A stretch of 64,000 nucleotides of DNA from Aphis gossypii (taxonomy: Eukaryota; Arthropoda; Insecta; Hemiptera; Aphididae). The stretch is from NCBI RefSeq assembly GCF_020184175.1, contig NC_065531.1, positions 75,858,604-75,922,603 of the forward strand, written 5' to 3'. Numbering within the stretch: position 1 is the stretch's first letter; every line of letters begins with the position of its first letter. This document shows positions 12,460 through 24,288 of the stretch, piece after piece. The notes under the pieces were generated by a model. The model saw only the letters and a list, made by a program, of their open reading frames with translations. It was not told the DNA's origin and did not search any database. The translations under genes and the position numbers were made by a program.

Positions 12460-15400
12460 TTAAAAATTAAAAATATATTGGTGTAAGAGATTTTGCATTA
12501 CGTTAATGTAACATCATTATTTTATTTTATTTTAGAGTAACATAAGCTTTACATTTAAAAGATCAATATATTATCTTAAGTTAAATTTTAATTATTTTTG
12601 CTGTTTATTAATGCATTTTTTAGTACATCGAACATTATTGTTTGTATTCGGAGAAATTGTTTTTATATTGTACACACAAAAGTTATACGTAAATTAATTT
12701 GATTTTTTTAAAACTATAATAATTTAGTAGAAAAATTAACTTGTTTTTAATCTATAGTTTTTTAAATAATTAACAACTGAATACTGATCACATGTTTTAA
12801 AATAAAAACAATTTAGAACAAAATATATGATATATGTATATATATATATATGTAAATGTAACTACTTTTTTGCGAGCAAATCATTTTAAAGTATAAACAA
12901 ATTTCACTTTTCAATTGCTTATAATAATGATCTTAAACAGGGGACATTACAATGAGAGTATAGATTAACGTACATAAATAGCTATGTGCAATTATTAATT
13001 GTTTGATCATACCTGCGATGCGTATTCAATTAAAATTATAGTTATATAACATATAATATTTGTACCACTGAATAAATCAATTAATAACTTCATTTATTCT
13101 ATGTTTGTACTTTGACATTTCTTTAATTTCACCTATGGCCTACTGCCAATAAAATGCAAGAAATTCGTGGAATAGGTATTATTCTATCTATAGAGGTAAT
13201 TTGTGATGAAAATTATAATATTTTTCAAAACAAAAATAACAAACACATAGTTAAAACAACTATTAAAAACTTGTTTTTCTCACTTTCCGATTACTATTTT
13301 TTTTTTTATTATTATTTATAAATAACAAAGATCGATATAATACGAGAAAACAACTTTTAATCATTAAATAATAGTATACAATTGTGGCATAAGTAGGTAC
13401 CTACTTCTATTATTATTTTATCATATTTGTATGACCATAACATAAATATCTGTGTGCTAATATCTGAAAATCAATATGCATACCTATAATTTATATTATA
13501 TAAGTTATTATATTCATTAGGCAGTGTCGAATCAAAATCGAGTTTTAATTTAAATAACATACAAGCATAATTATTAGTATATTTTAATATATCATATTAA
13601 AATACAATTATTACAATAATTACATACTTAATGTGTTCCGAAAATGACTAAATCGACCATTGTAATTTATTTCGTGCTAAAATATTATAGGAATTATAAT
13701 AGATATGGCAATAAATGTAGACGGTTATTAATATTTAATATTATCCAACAAGCATATTGGAGGAGTTTTCTTGCAAATTTCTCAACATCAATAAACTATA
13801 TGATTATCGGGACCTTGACGTTTCAATAATCTTTAACGAGTTCTAAAATAGTTACCTATTTAAACTGTTACTGTTGTACAATACTTATTAGTTATTTTGT
13901 GTACCATTATTTATTCCAATAAGAATCCTTTGGAGTTTGGGTCGTTAATAATTGTAACTAAGATAAATAATATTAAAAGTTTTAATTTTAAATTTGGACT
14001 CGGATGATTATTAATCATAAGATTTCATTATAATATCTATGTGATAATAATAATATGATTCCTTATTTGCATTTAATCAGTATCCCTTTGTCAAAAATAA
14101 AATACACCCAAATCATAATATGTATATTTTATAAAATATTTGTAAATGTTGTATACGATACCAGGCCTCTTTAGATATTGCACGTACTAATGTGTATTTT
14201 ATTTTTGAGCAAATTATATTTACTCATAAAATTAAGTCATTATCTATTGATTTATGATTACTTCTATATCTGAAATTTTTAACTTTTAATAACTATTCTT
14301 GAAACAGCCAATTTCAATTTAAACGAAACATATAAAATACATTTTAAATTCTTAAATTAATAATCACAAGATTTGTGAAATAATTTAGGCTTAGGTGTAA
14401 AATATTATTCAATTTTAATTGTCATTACCTAATAATTGCATATATTGTTAAATGTAAAATGTAACGTTGTCCTTCTCTACGGTAGAATGTACAGGGTTAT
14501 ATAATTGTTTTTAGTCGATTAGCAAGGAAATTAAAAATTAAGTTTTCGATTAATTATTTGCACAGTGAGGCGATAATTTAAATTTATATTAATAAAACAA
14601 TTTTTTTGTTCTCTCATAACTTTGGTTGTAGTTTTTCCAATAAATTCCAATCACAAATGTCATGTTTGAGCATAATTTTATGTCAAATATTTAAATTTTT
14701 ATTATTTGGTATAGAAAAAACCCTATTGAAATATTATTATAATAATATACCTACAAATTAAGTTGTATTGACGGTAGAACCGTTGACATAGATCAAAATT
14801 AAGTGTAAATTAGTTGTATGTAGGTATATATATATTTTGTATAATCCTATTATCTATACAGAATGGTATGGAAACAAAGAAATTTCTCCCAGAGAACCAA
14901 CTTCATATAAAGAGGAATGTAAACAAAACGATTTGTAATACTAGTTTTGGCACTCGCTTAGGGCCATCGAAAAAAAATATTTTTCGATTTGCTTAAAAAT
15001 ATTGGGTCTTCAAGGTAAAAAAAAAAAAAATATATTTTCATTTCGTAGAACACCATTTAACCACTAGTATATTCTATTAAATTTGTTTCATTTTTCTCGT
15101 TGCACTCATTATAAAATAACGTTAGGCATTTGCCCTAGTCTAGCATTTTATCATCCTTAAGTTGAGACATTTAAAAATTATAAGAAGTCTTATTTTTAAC
15201 TTTTAAGGTCATTATTGTGAATATTGTCATAATATTGATATTTGATAAATAAATACATTTTCAATTATGTTATATATTAATTATTGACCGCTTGCCGTAT
15301 CCAACTATCTAAATGGGGAAGTGGGTACTTGGCACTCACACATTTAGATTTTACTGGTGGAACATAAAATACGGTTTTTATCGATAATTACGCCGTCACA

Positions 15401-15879
15401 CGTATTAACAACACGATGTATTATTATGATGTACGTAGGAAAATGTTAAAGCACTTTATTTTCAACAAAATAAAATTTAGTTGTCGATATGTTTAAAATA
15501 ACGATCGCTGATGGAGCTAACTATTACGTAAATCTTTTGAGACATCTAGCAAAATATTATTGACATTTATAATCCAGGGTTTAACTATAAAAACGATAAA
15601 TAAATACTAATAATATAGAGTATCTTTATACTTCATATTATTATAATAATTGTAAATACAACCGACGTCCAAACCTTCTTAGGCACCTATACTAAATCTA
15701 CCCACCCGGTACCTCACTTATTTGGCTACACCCATCTTGAGTGCTGTGTCTCAATAAATTACATTTGCTTATGAATATTTTCATCATACAAAATAATTTT
15801 AATGGTGTTCATGAAATTATTCGTATCTAGTTAAGATTTTTGTAACAACTGAAATAAAAAAAAAAATTACAATGTTATA

Positions 15880-16110
15880 CACTGTCCCCGGATAACGCTC
15901 GTCGACCTTCTGCGTTGGCATTTCAGTTTTTCCAGCGATTCGGATTCGACGGGCTCGCATTGTTTTATATAAAACGGTTTGGATGCCGGAAAACGCGCAC
16001 ACAATGTGAAAGCCGTACATGCTAACAGCCTCAGGACACGGGAAACGGCCGAGACCTTGTATCTGCGTCGACGTTCTCTGCAGTATATAAACGACTATTA
16101 TAATATTGTA
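15880..16110. other. GC-rich, CpG-containing island upstream of the yellow-family locus
   Basis: This stretch is clearly richer in G+C and CpG than its AT-rich flanks (many CG dinucleotides between 15889 and 16075) and lies about 1.2 kb before the first coding exon at 17298. It has overlapping short open frames on both strands but none resembles a known protein. It could hold a promoter, a non-coding first exon or an enhancer; nothing in the sequence decides which. Confidence 0.3.
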
Positions 16111-17127
16111 ATAATATTATTATTATCATTGTTATTTGTTGTTATTATTATTATTACTATAACACATTCTAAAATATTCACTGCCGATTTGTCCTCGGGT
16201 CATAGAGCAGCGGTAGTCTCGTGATCACGTCACGACAACAACGTTTGAAATCATGGTTTATTTTTGGTACCTACTTGTCTCATAGGTTTAACTTTATATA
16301 TTTTTTATCGGATACTTATACGACTTTATTATACTGAAAATGTAGTATAATACAAGACCTACAACATTCGAAAAATGTATGGCGATAGAAATAAAATGTG
16401 TCGTATAAGAATAATATGTGTAGTATTATTGTGTACCTATATGTAGTTAGTTTCAACATCATTCTAATTTTAAAATACACGAGTATTACACTATGTGAAC
16501 TTAAAATTATCTTACCTTTATAATATAAATAATATAAATTATTACGATTAATGTAATCAACGACATTCTGCGGTAGTCATACATAATTTTTAGAAGATAT
16601 TTGTACATGCACAGATTAGAATAACAAAAACGTTGGATGTGCTGTCTTCTAGCTGTTTATAACCAATATCTCTGACTTTTTACCTAACTTATAACGGTCA
16701 TTACTTTTTTTATCGGAAAATTACAAAGTCATAAAACTTGAGATTTTTATAAATTTACTTTGTCTATAAGTATTTAAGTATTAATGTGTAGTTCTATTAA
16801 GTGGTTTGCTTTAGGTAGTGAGTTATTCTCATCTTAACATATTTATGAGTATGATATTTTTAACGAAACATAGGACGCTTAGTTCCTCGCAACACAGCGA
16901 TCCACTTATGATAATTATTCAAAATTAGTTTCAATAAGTAAATATTCTTTATTATTATTATTTTGGATATGGTAAAATTAGGTATAGGACAATGTAAGTT
17001 TCGCAGAAATCGATGCTATACCACTTTTATTATTATTCTTTTACAGTAGTTCGGTCGAGCAGAACTCATAGACTTTAAGACTAATGACAGGTCGTACAGT
17101 TAATTGTGTTCTGGACTTCTGTTCAAA

Positions 17128-17265
17128 ATGAGTGCTATCGATAAAATAAATTGCTTGTTAGCTGTTGTATTTGTTTCCTATGTATTTTGTTTTATTGCCC
17201 TTACGGGGCAACGGCTGAAAATCACATTTAATATTTTAATAACTATCGTGTGGAGTGTAATATAA
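17128..17265 (+). other. Short hydrophobic open frame just upstream of the yellow-family start
   Basis: A 45-codon ATG frame with a signal-like core (LLAVVFVSYVFCFIAL) ends in TAA 32 bp before the ATG at 17298. It is not in frame with that exon and has no usable GT donor before its stop, so it cannot supply an alternative signal peptide by simple splicing. If the 5' leader is unspliced it would be an upstream ORF; it may also be chance in AT-rich DNA. Confidence 0.2.
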
Positions 17266-17297
17266 AGTAATACGAAATAAATTGTTCACAGGTAAAG

Positions 17298-17574
17298 ATG
17301 GCGAGAATAACGCTAGCGATACTGATTTTGGGGTGCTGCACATGCGCCGTGTGGTCGGTAAACGACCGGTTGCGGGAAGTGTATAGCTGGCGGCAATTGG
17401 ACTTTACGTTCCCGGACCAGATGACCAGGCAGGCGGCCATCGCCAGTGGCGAGTATGTGCAGGCGAACAATTTGCCACTGGGCCTGGAGGTGTGGCGGGA
17501 CAAGTTGTTCATCACCGTGCCCCGGTGGAAGGCCGGAGTGGCGTCCACGCTCAACTATGTTTCCCTCGGATCGG
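17298..17574 (+). CDS. Yellow/MRJP-family locus, 5' coding exon (shared exon 1)
   Basis: Starts at ATG 17298 (context AAAGATGG, good for animals) and ends at a GTAATT donor after 92 codons plus one base (phase 1). The product begins with a secretory signal peptide (ARITLAILILGCCTCAVWS, residues 2-20). It continues into the N-terminal strand of the major royal jelly protein/Yellow domain: YSWRQLDFTFPD, then NNLPLGLEVWRDKLFITVPR, then WKAGVASTLNYVSL. These match the W.QLDF.FP and G.....LF.TVPRW signatures of insect Yellow proteins. Yellow-family members are secreted proteins linked to cuticle pigmentation and other roles; the substrate of this one cannot be told. A sequence like an acceptor (TTCACAG, 17286-17292) just upstream suggests that a 5' UTR intron may precede it. 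This is the only exon of this type visible in the locus, although two different 3' exons follow. Confidence 0.9.
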
Positions 17575-20500
17575 GTAATTAATTATTTTATATTACGAGA
17601 CGATAATCGATAATTCAGGTATTATCGTAACGAAAACATAGAATATTAATAATAATAATAATGGTGATTAATAACGTCAAGTGCGCTGACCGCGGCGTCA
17701 CACCGTCAGAGGACTGCGTGTGATTATTTTGTGCGGTAATCGTACTGCGATGACCACCGCCGTGCTGACCCACATGACCCTAGGCCGTGACGCCGCAGCC
17801 CGCGTACGCAGCCTATACAGCCGCACACACGCATAAATGCATAATATTATATTATTTTATATCCACCAGAGGAACGTCCTATACTTTCCGTCGCTTTTTT
17901 TTCTTTTTGTTATATTTTAATATATTTTATTGCCCATCGTTGTGCGTACTGCATTGCATGTTTGCGACCTTTGCGCCACGTTATAATTTATAGGCGCCTA
18001 TAATATATACGCGTTATTAGTACATAAGATATTATATATCTGTGTATACTTCGGTGGCGGTCGGTTGAAAGTGGTTTACGTATTATGTAATACCTATGTA
18101 TAATACATATATATATACATACATAATATGTAATTATGTAATAATCGGTGTTCGGTGGTGTCCGTAGGTAACATTTCGGGGAGGGGCGAAACAAAAAATT
18201 TCTCAAATATTTATAATGCGATTTGTAGTATTTATTAAATTATAAATTCATATTATTCTGACGGGAGGGGGAGCAAGTGACCCATCTTGTCACCCCCCGC
18301 AATAATATCCGATCAATAAATAAAAATATTAAGTACATCCGTAATATTTGGTACGTAGTTATTGTTGTGTAAATAAAATTAATCATAATAGTTAAAAAAT
18401 AAATCGTGCGGTTATGAGTGTCCGAGTACGATTCGTACTCAATTACATATTATAGTCCGATCTCCGATGTAGATGATACACTATATAGGTAGTGATAGGT
18501 AGTCATAATTCGGACTATACACAACAAAAAAACGTGTTGTTTTCGGATACTTTCTTTTTCTCATCGAGATCCATTATATTCGTGTTCAGATGTCACCGTG
18601 TATAAGTGTACGATATATCGTATAGCTATTTAGGTGTATTATAATAATATATATTTAGTGATGAACTGATGAATTATGGCTGTATTTGTAAGCGCGCAGG
18701 GTGCATGGTATTTGGTACTATTTACGGCAATAGGGCGTTGAGCTTTTTGTTATGGGCATGACAATTGCGTATATATATTATAATATATAGTATCGCGTTC
18801 GACTTCTATGTATTTTAATAATATAACGGTAGATATTGCAAACGGCGGTAGGTATAAACCAAATATTATACATCATAATAATATATTATCGTGGACGTCC
18901 GGAAAACGGTCCGAGACTTAAAATATTATACGGAACCGGACTAACGAAACTATACGCGTATAGGATAGCGTGTACAGTATAATCATTGATAATATTATAA
19001 CACCAATGCGCAAAGGCAGCCGAAAACGTTTTATGTGCGCGTCTGCTTTTATTTATCACACTCGACGGATTTCTGATAGGTTAGTTAAGTCTATTTCGTC
19101 CGTCACAATTCGGCCCGAACCATAAATCGAGTAAATTGTACGCCGCACTACCTGGACGAGATCCAATAACGTTGTACGAGTAGTTGTCGTTTTTCGAGTA
19201 CGAAAGTATTAATTGCAGAAAAAAAAAATCCGTATTATGCATTCATTGTCGTAAAAAAATGATAAAATGTGGCAACGCGCGAGTTACAAAATCGTTCTAC
19301 ACTGACACACACGTACGCACACATCGCACATGACTCGGTGTATCGTGTGTATAACAATAATAATAATAATAATAATAATCATTATTGTATCGGTGTTCTC
19401 ATGAAAAGTGAAAACGACATCATCGTGTATTCGTGTCGTAACACACCGTGTCCCGCATTCGACCAATGCCAGCCGGTCAATATTCTCACATGCGTCTCGT
19501 AACTAGCTCGTATTCTCTGTTTTCTTCAAAATTGATCCGAACTGCCCATTGAAGAGTCGGGCAGGACAAAAACGAATCGTTTTAATTGGTCCCGATTGTC
19601 GAACGGATAATAAATACTACGGTGGTAGAAAATAATCCATTAGCGTGACTGCGAGTCTCGTCAAATTATCCAACTAGCTCATGCGGAAAAAAAGATACCT
19701 GCGCTTCGAATTCGGTAGTTATACGTAGCGCGTACTACTATTTTTCCCAGTTTGTTTGATTTTGCTTCCACTGTATTTAGTTTTAACCGTGCTATTTAGA
19801 TTAAAATGTATTTTTATGTTGTACGGTTTAATATTAAAACCGATCAAATCGAAAAAACGGAGTGGTACGTTTTAATAGAAATAGATTTGTTCGTAGATTG
19901 GGTCTGTATATAAACAGATTTTAATGCCGGTTAATTATTAATTAATATTAATTAATCTTGCGTATTTTATATTGTAATTAGTTAATATAGTAATCACTGT
20001 AGTTATTATGACGTTGGTAGTTTTAAATAATACTTTGTAAGACACGCTACGCAGCACTATTTATTCGCTAATGCTTGATTTAAGTCAATCGTCAAATTTC
20101 AGTTTATTTTAAATGCAGTATAACAATTTAGTATGCATGGTGATAATTTGAATGTACAGTGCTAAGAAGATAAAACTAGTATACGTAAGTATATTGAAAT
20201 TTTTAATTTTTAATTTTATATTTATATGGCGTGGTTAAGGGAAATAAAAACTTTGATTTCAGAGATTAAAACGAATAGTTGTGGCTTAGTTCAAGGCAAT
20301 ATTACTTTTAAACATTTTAATTGATTAATACGAATTCTAATTACGGGACGTATCGTTTCAAATGATATTATAATATTCTGTAGAGTTTTCTATAAAATAA
20401 TACAGCTATATTTCTGTTAAGTGTTATTTTAACTTATTTATACGAGCACATTCGTATATTAAAATGTAATTTCTGTTAACTCTCATACGACCGTATAAAA

Positions 20501-20944
20501 TATTGTGATGTTCATTATTCAGTGAAAATGTTAATTTAATTATACCTACACGAAATCACTTCTTCGCGTTTGTGCATTTATTTTACAGACTTGCACTCAT
20601 TATTATGCATGTAAAATTATACGTATATCATATTGAGTTGTTTATTTTTGTTTTTGCGTGCGCACACAGGGATTTATAATCATATTATGTAAATCGTTCT
20701 TCGCCGATTTCATAATAATGACTATATATAGGTACGAGTAATACTGTTCGTAACGTATATTATATGTATACGTTACGAGGGACTTCGAAACCTTATTTGC
20801 TATTCACTTTATTACAGTTATTTCAAATATTATTGCTGCAAACCGTTATATTATTATATTATATTTTAATAATACAGTATATTGTATACATCGTTTGTAC
20901 ACTGTTATAATACGTATTTTACTGAGTTTTCCGTTTATTTTCAG
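17575..20944 (+). other. Intron 1 of the yellow-family locus
   Basis: A 3.37-kb intron bounded by GTAATT and TTTTCAG. It has patches that are unusually GC-rich for this window (17680-17830, 18165-18300, about 18890-19560) and an (AAT)n microsatellite at 19355-19379. No coding exon is recognised in it. The GC-rich patches are candidate regulatory sequence, by inference only. Confidence 0.8.
19355..19379. repeat. (AAT)n microsatellite
   Basis: About eight AAT units in intron 1 of the yellow-family locus. Other simple repeats of this kind are ATT units near 24340-24358 and AT runs at 35852-35872 and 38941-38962. Confidence 0.9.
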
Positions 20945-21909
20945 AACCGGAAAACCGATCGCCCAACCTGATACCGTATCCGAGCTACGAACAGAACCGT
21001 TTGGCGTCGAACTCGACCGATCGGATCGTGTCCGTGTTCCGGATCAACGTGGACGCGTGCGACCGTCTGTGGCTGGTCGACACCGGTCTGCAAGACGTGT
21101 GGGGCGAGGCCGTCCCGGTGCAGACGCCCAAACTCATGGTGTTCGACCTGAACACGGACACGCTGATCAGGCAGTACACGTTCAAAGCGGACGACATGAA
21201 GCCCGACTCGTTCTTCGCCAACATCATCGCCGACACGACCAAGGAAACGTGCGACGACGCTTTCGCGTACATACCGGACTTGGGCGGGTACGGGCTGGTC
21301 GTGTACAGTTTCGCGTCCAACACGTCGTGGAGGGTCAAGCACCACTTCTTCCACTTCGACCCGCTGTCCGGTAACTTCCACGTGGGCGGCCAAAACTTCC
21401 AGTGGACCGACGGCATATTCGGCGTGGCCCTGTCCCCGGTCAAGGAGGACGGGTACAGGACCCTGTACTTCCACCCGCTGTCCAGCACCCGGGAGTTTTG
21501 CGTGTCCACCCACATCGTCCAGAACGCCAGCATCGCGTCGGACAGCTACTACGAGTACAAGGTGCTGGGCTCCAGGGGCCCGAACACCCAGGCCAGCGGT
21601 TCGTCGCTGGACGAGAACACCGGCGCGCTGTTCTACACCCAGATCAACAAGGACGGCGTGGGCTGCTGGAACTCGTTCCGGAACGCGGACGAGTACTCCG
21701 CCGACACCAATTACCTGGTGGCGTCCGACAGCCAGACGCTCGAGTTCCCCAACGATCTCAAGGTGGACAAGACCGGAACGCTGTGGGTGCTCTCCGACAA
21801 GTTGCCGTCGTACCTGTACCGGGGACTCGACGACAACGAAATCAATTACAGGATCTTTAACGCCCCCGTCGTGGACGTCATCAAGGGCACCGTTTGTGAC
21901 ATTAAATAG
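20945..21909 (+). CDS. Yellow/MRJP-family locus, 3' exon 2a (terminal, stop TAA-type end at 21909)
   Basis: Follows TTTTCAG; its first two bases (AA) complete a Glu codon with the final G of exon 1, giving a 413-residue protein (277+965 nt). It encodes the rest of the MRJP beta-propeller domain: IPYPSYEQN, DACDRLWLVDTG, MVFDLNTDTLIRQY, DDAFAYIPDLGGYGLVVYSF, FQWTDGIFGVALSP, DGYRTLYFHPLSSTREF, GCWNS, LEFPNDLKVD, LWVLSDKLPSYLY and a C-terminal PVVDVIKGTVCDIK. Conserved Cys residues sit at DACDR, ETCDD, VGCWN and TVCDI. It is strongly GC-rich at third positions, unlike the surrounding DNA, which explains long open antisense frames that are not genes. An AATAAA follows at 22166. Which Yellow subfamily it belongs to is not certain. 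Confidence 0.93.
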
Positions 21910-23191
21910 ATTAAACGATTTTGGTATTATTATTGACGGTACGTCATAGTACTAACTGCTCTTATGTCTACTGTACGTCGCTGGTTCCTTATATCTCTCA
22001 CGAAATCATCCAGTACTCATTTTACACTATATATATATATACATATTATTATTATTGCGTTATGACGATTTACTACGCGGTATTTTATATTATATTATTT
22101 TATATTTTATTGAAATAGACACATAAATATACAGTATTATTATTTTGTATGTCGATTTTTTTTTCAATAAAAATATTTTTGAAAAGTCTGTGTTGATTTT
22201 TAACCTTTTTTTTATAAATTTTTATGATATTTTTTGTCGATTACGTGATAAGCTCCTATATTGACCTGTTATTATTATTATTATTGTAAGAAAGAGTATT
22301 TGCCAATTTTTATTTTCAAGGACGAATTTAATTATTTTGATTTCGAAGTAAATTATACACATTATTTTTAACCGGTTACTACGTTCTAATTGGTTGTATT
22401 TTTTTTTATTATTAAATAATATACGTCTATGTGATGTTTTGATGGATGAATAACTGCGGTAACTTTACATATTTTTTTATGATAAAAATCAGCGTATAAT
22501 ATAAGTTGAACGTTTAGAATGTTTTCAAAAAAAAATCAATAACGATACTTTTCGGTTATCGGGGTAAATAACACTTGGGAACTCATCGATCTATGTACGT
22601 ATGTTAGATTTCCATATGAGTGGATTTTTGTATCGCAAAGAAAATAAATAGCTATTCTTAGTTGTCGGTTGAATCGTATATTCGATTAATACTGATGTAT
22701 AACATGATAATTATGTGTAATTTAAGGTCACGTATCAGTAAGTTTTAGGGACATTTTTTTGAACAGCTATTTCAAAGATTATTTTATCAAAAATAGTTAT
22801 TAAGTACGACTACTCCATAGGTGTAATACATGTCTTGTCATCGAGTTAAAATAATATATCCTATAAAAAGTATAAAATGTATATCTTAAAAATGATTAAA
22901 TAAGGTATTGATAGTTAATTATCTTCGTTAATAATATATCGCGAACGCGCAGCAAAAATTACATACGTTTTTGTACGTCGTTTCTGTTTTTATAACAACG
23001 ACGACTTAGGCTTTTCTTGAAAAATAGTACCCATAAATCCAAGACGTGTCGCCAAATAACATATGATCTCGATGCGATCGCCGTTTTTCCTATGATATAA
23101 TTATGTCGTTCATCTGTGTGTGTGTGTGTGTTTTTCAGTAACAATTTTACATGCAATATTATAACGTACCTACGCATTATTTTGTACTTAG
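21910..23191 (+). other. Spacer between the two yellow-family 3' exons (3' UTR of 2a plus intron/intergenic)
   Basis: About 1.28 kb of AT-rich DNA containing the probable poly(A) signal of exon 2a and ending in the acceptor TTGTACTTAG before exon 2b. A second N-terminal exon (about 93 open codons with signal peptide and QLDF..FP motif) is not present in any frame. A (TG)n run at 23117-23130 lies near the acceptor. Confidence 0.7.
22166..22171 (+). promoter_or_regulatory. Probable poly(A) signal of the exon 2a transcript
   Basis: AATAAA located 257 bp after the stop of exon 2a, followed within 30 bp by a T/GT-rich stretch (GTCTGTGTTGATTTTT). It supports an independent transcript end before exon 2b. 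Confidence 0.5.
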
Positions 23192-24288
23192 GTTCAAATC
23201 AAAACCGTTCGCCGCGGCTGGTGCCCTATCCGAACTACGCGATGAACCGGCTGCCGTCCTCCGGCCAACGGTCCACCGACCGGATCATCAACACGTACCG
23301 GTTGAGCATAGACGTGTGCGACCGGTTGTGGGTGATCGACATGGGCATCGCGAACGGCACGAAGGTCGGCCAACCGCAGCTGTACGTGTTCGACCTGAAC
23401 ACCGACCGGGTGATCCGGCAGTACGTGGTGGCCGAGAACCTGATGCGCGCCGACGGAAACACGTGGTTCCCGGGGTTGGTGGCCGACGCGGAACGGAAGT
23501 CGTGCGACCGCGCGTACGCCTATCTGCCGGACATCGGCGGCGGCCTGATGGTGTACGACTACCGGCGGAACTCGATGCGGCGGATCGACCACCATTACTT
23601 CTACTTCGACCCGCTGGCCACCGTGTTCAACATCGGCGGCGTCCGCATCGAGTGGCCGGACGGCATGTTCGGCGTCGGGCTGTCCGAACGGCGCCGGGAC
23701 GGCTACCGGACGCTCTACTTCCAGGCCATGTCCAGCACCCGGATGTTCTCGGTGGACACCAGGGTTCTGCAGTCCAACGCCACCGTCCGCGAAACGTTCG
23801 ACGAGTACCATCACCTCGGCCACCGTCCCGCCGGCATGCAGGCCGGCCCGATGACCACGGACCAGGCGACCGGCACGGTTTTCTACGCGCTCGTCAACCA
23901 GGACGCGGTCGGCTGCTTCAACCCGAGACGGCACGACCGACTGTCGGCCGACACGTCGGCCGTGGTGGCGCAGGACCCGGAGACGCTCGAGTTCCCGGCC
24001 GACCTCAAGGTGGACTTCGATTCCAACCTGTGGGTGCTCAGCGACCGGATGCCCCGGCACCGGTTCCAGGTGCTCAACTTTGACACGGACGACGTCAATT
24101 ACCGCGTGTTCAGGGCGCCCGTCGCCGACGTCATCCGCGACACGGTTTGCGAATCGCAGCCGACCGGTGGCGACGGCTCTCGGCCGCCGTCCCGTCCCGA
24201 CCAACCGTCGCGACCTCAGCGGCCCAACGTCGCCACCAACTCGATGGGATGGAACACGCCGGGCGACAAGAGAAGCGACTTCGATTAG
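23192..24288 (+). CDS. Yellow/MRJP-family locus, alternative or duplicated 3' exon 2b
   Basis: After an AG at 23190-23191 the exon starts with GT, which completes a Gly codon if joined to exon 1 (same phase as exon 2a); the join gives 457 residues (277+1097 nt). It is paralogous to exon 2a along its length: NQNRSPRLVPYPNYAMN, DVCDRLWVIDMGI, YVFDLNTDRVIRQY, DRAYAYLPDIGGGLMVYDY, IEWPDGMFGVGLSE, DGYRTLYFQAMSSTRMF, LEFPADLKVDFDSNLWVLSD, PVADVIRDTVCES. It then carries an extra tail of about 45 residues rich in Pro, Arg and Ser, ending DKRSDFD. The frame is intact and conserved, so it is not an obvious pseudogene. GC3 is even higher than in 2a. No exon 1 of its own is found, so it is either an alternative terminal exon of the 17298 gene or a separate gene whose start I cannot see. 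Confidence 0.88.

Larger units (their letters stand above)
1041..17297. other. Intergenic region between Bop1 and the yellow-family locus
   Basis: About 16 kb of AT-rich DNA with many poly-A/T runs and TAGGTAC motifs. No intact gene is supported. Items inside that can be named are a short hAT-like element (1566-1717), a decayed jockey-like LINE (7921-8345), an unidentified open frame on the minus strand (12154-12459) and a GC-rich island (about 15880-16110). Poly-T near 9680-9698 and an AT dinucleotide run near 9382-9397 are simple repeats. The Bop1 3' UTR must occupy its left end; no canonical AATAAA was placed with confidence. Confidence 0.6.

Noticed and set aside
20895..21860. Long overlapping open frames in other frames and on the minus strand across exon 2a (for example 20941-21513 minus)
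   Set aside because: They are by-products of the GC-rich third positions of the real yellow-family exon; only the 20945-21909 frame carries MRJP motifs.
23116..23191. Upstream part of the 23116-24288 open frame as the start of a separate gene 2b
   Set aside because: The ATG at 23116 lies in a TG repeat and gives a Cys/Val-rich sequence without yellow N-terminal motifs; the AG at 23190-23191 with matching phase is the better boundary.
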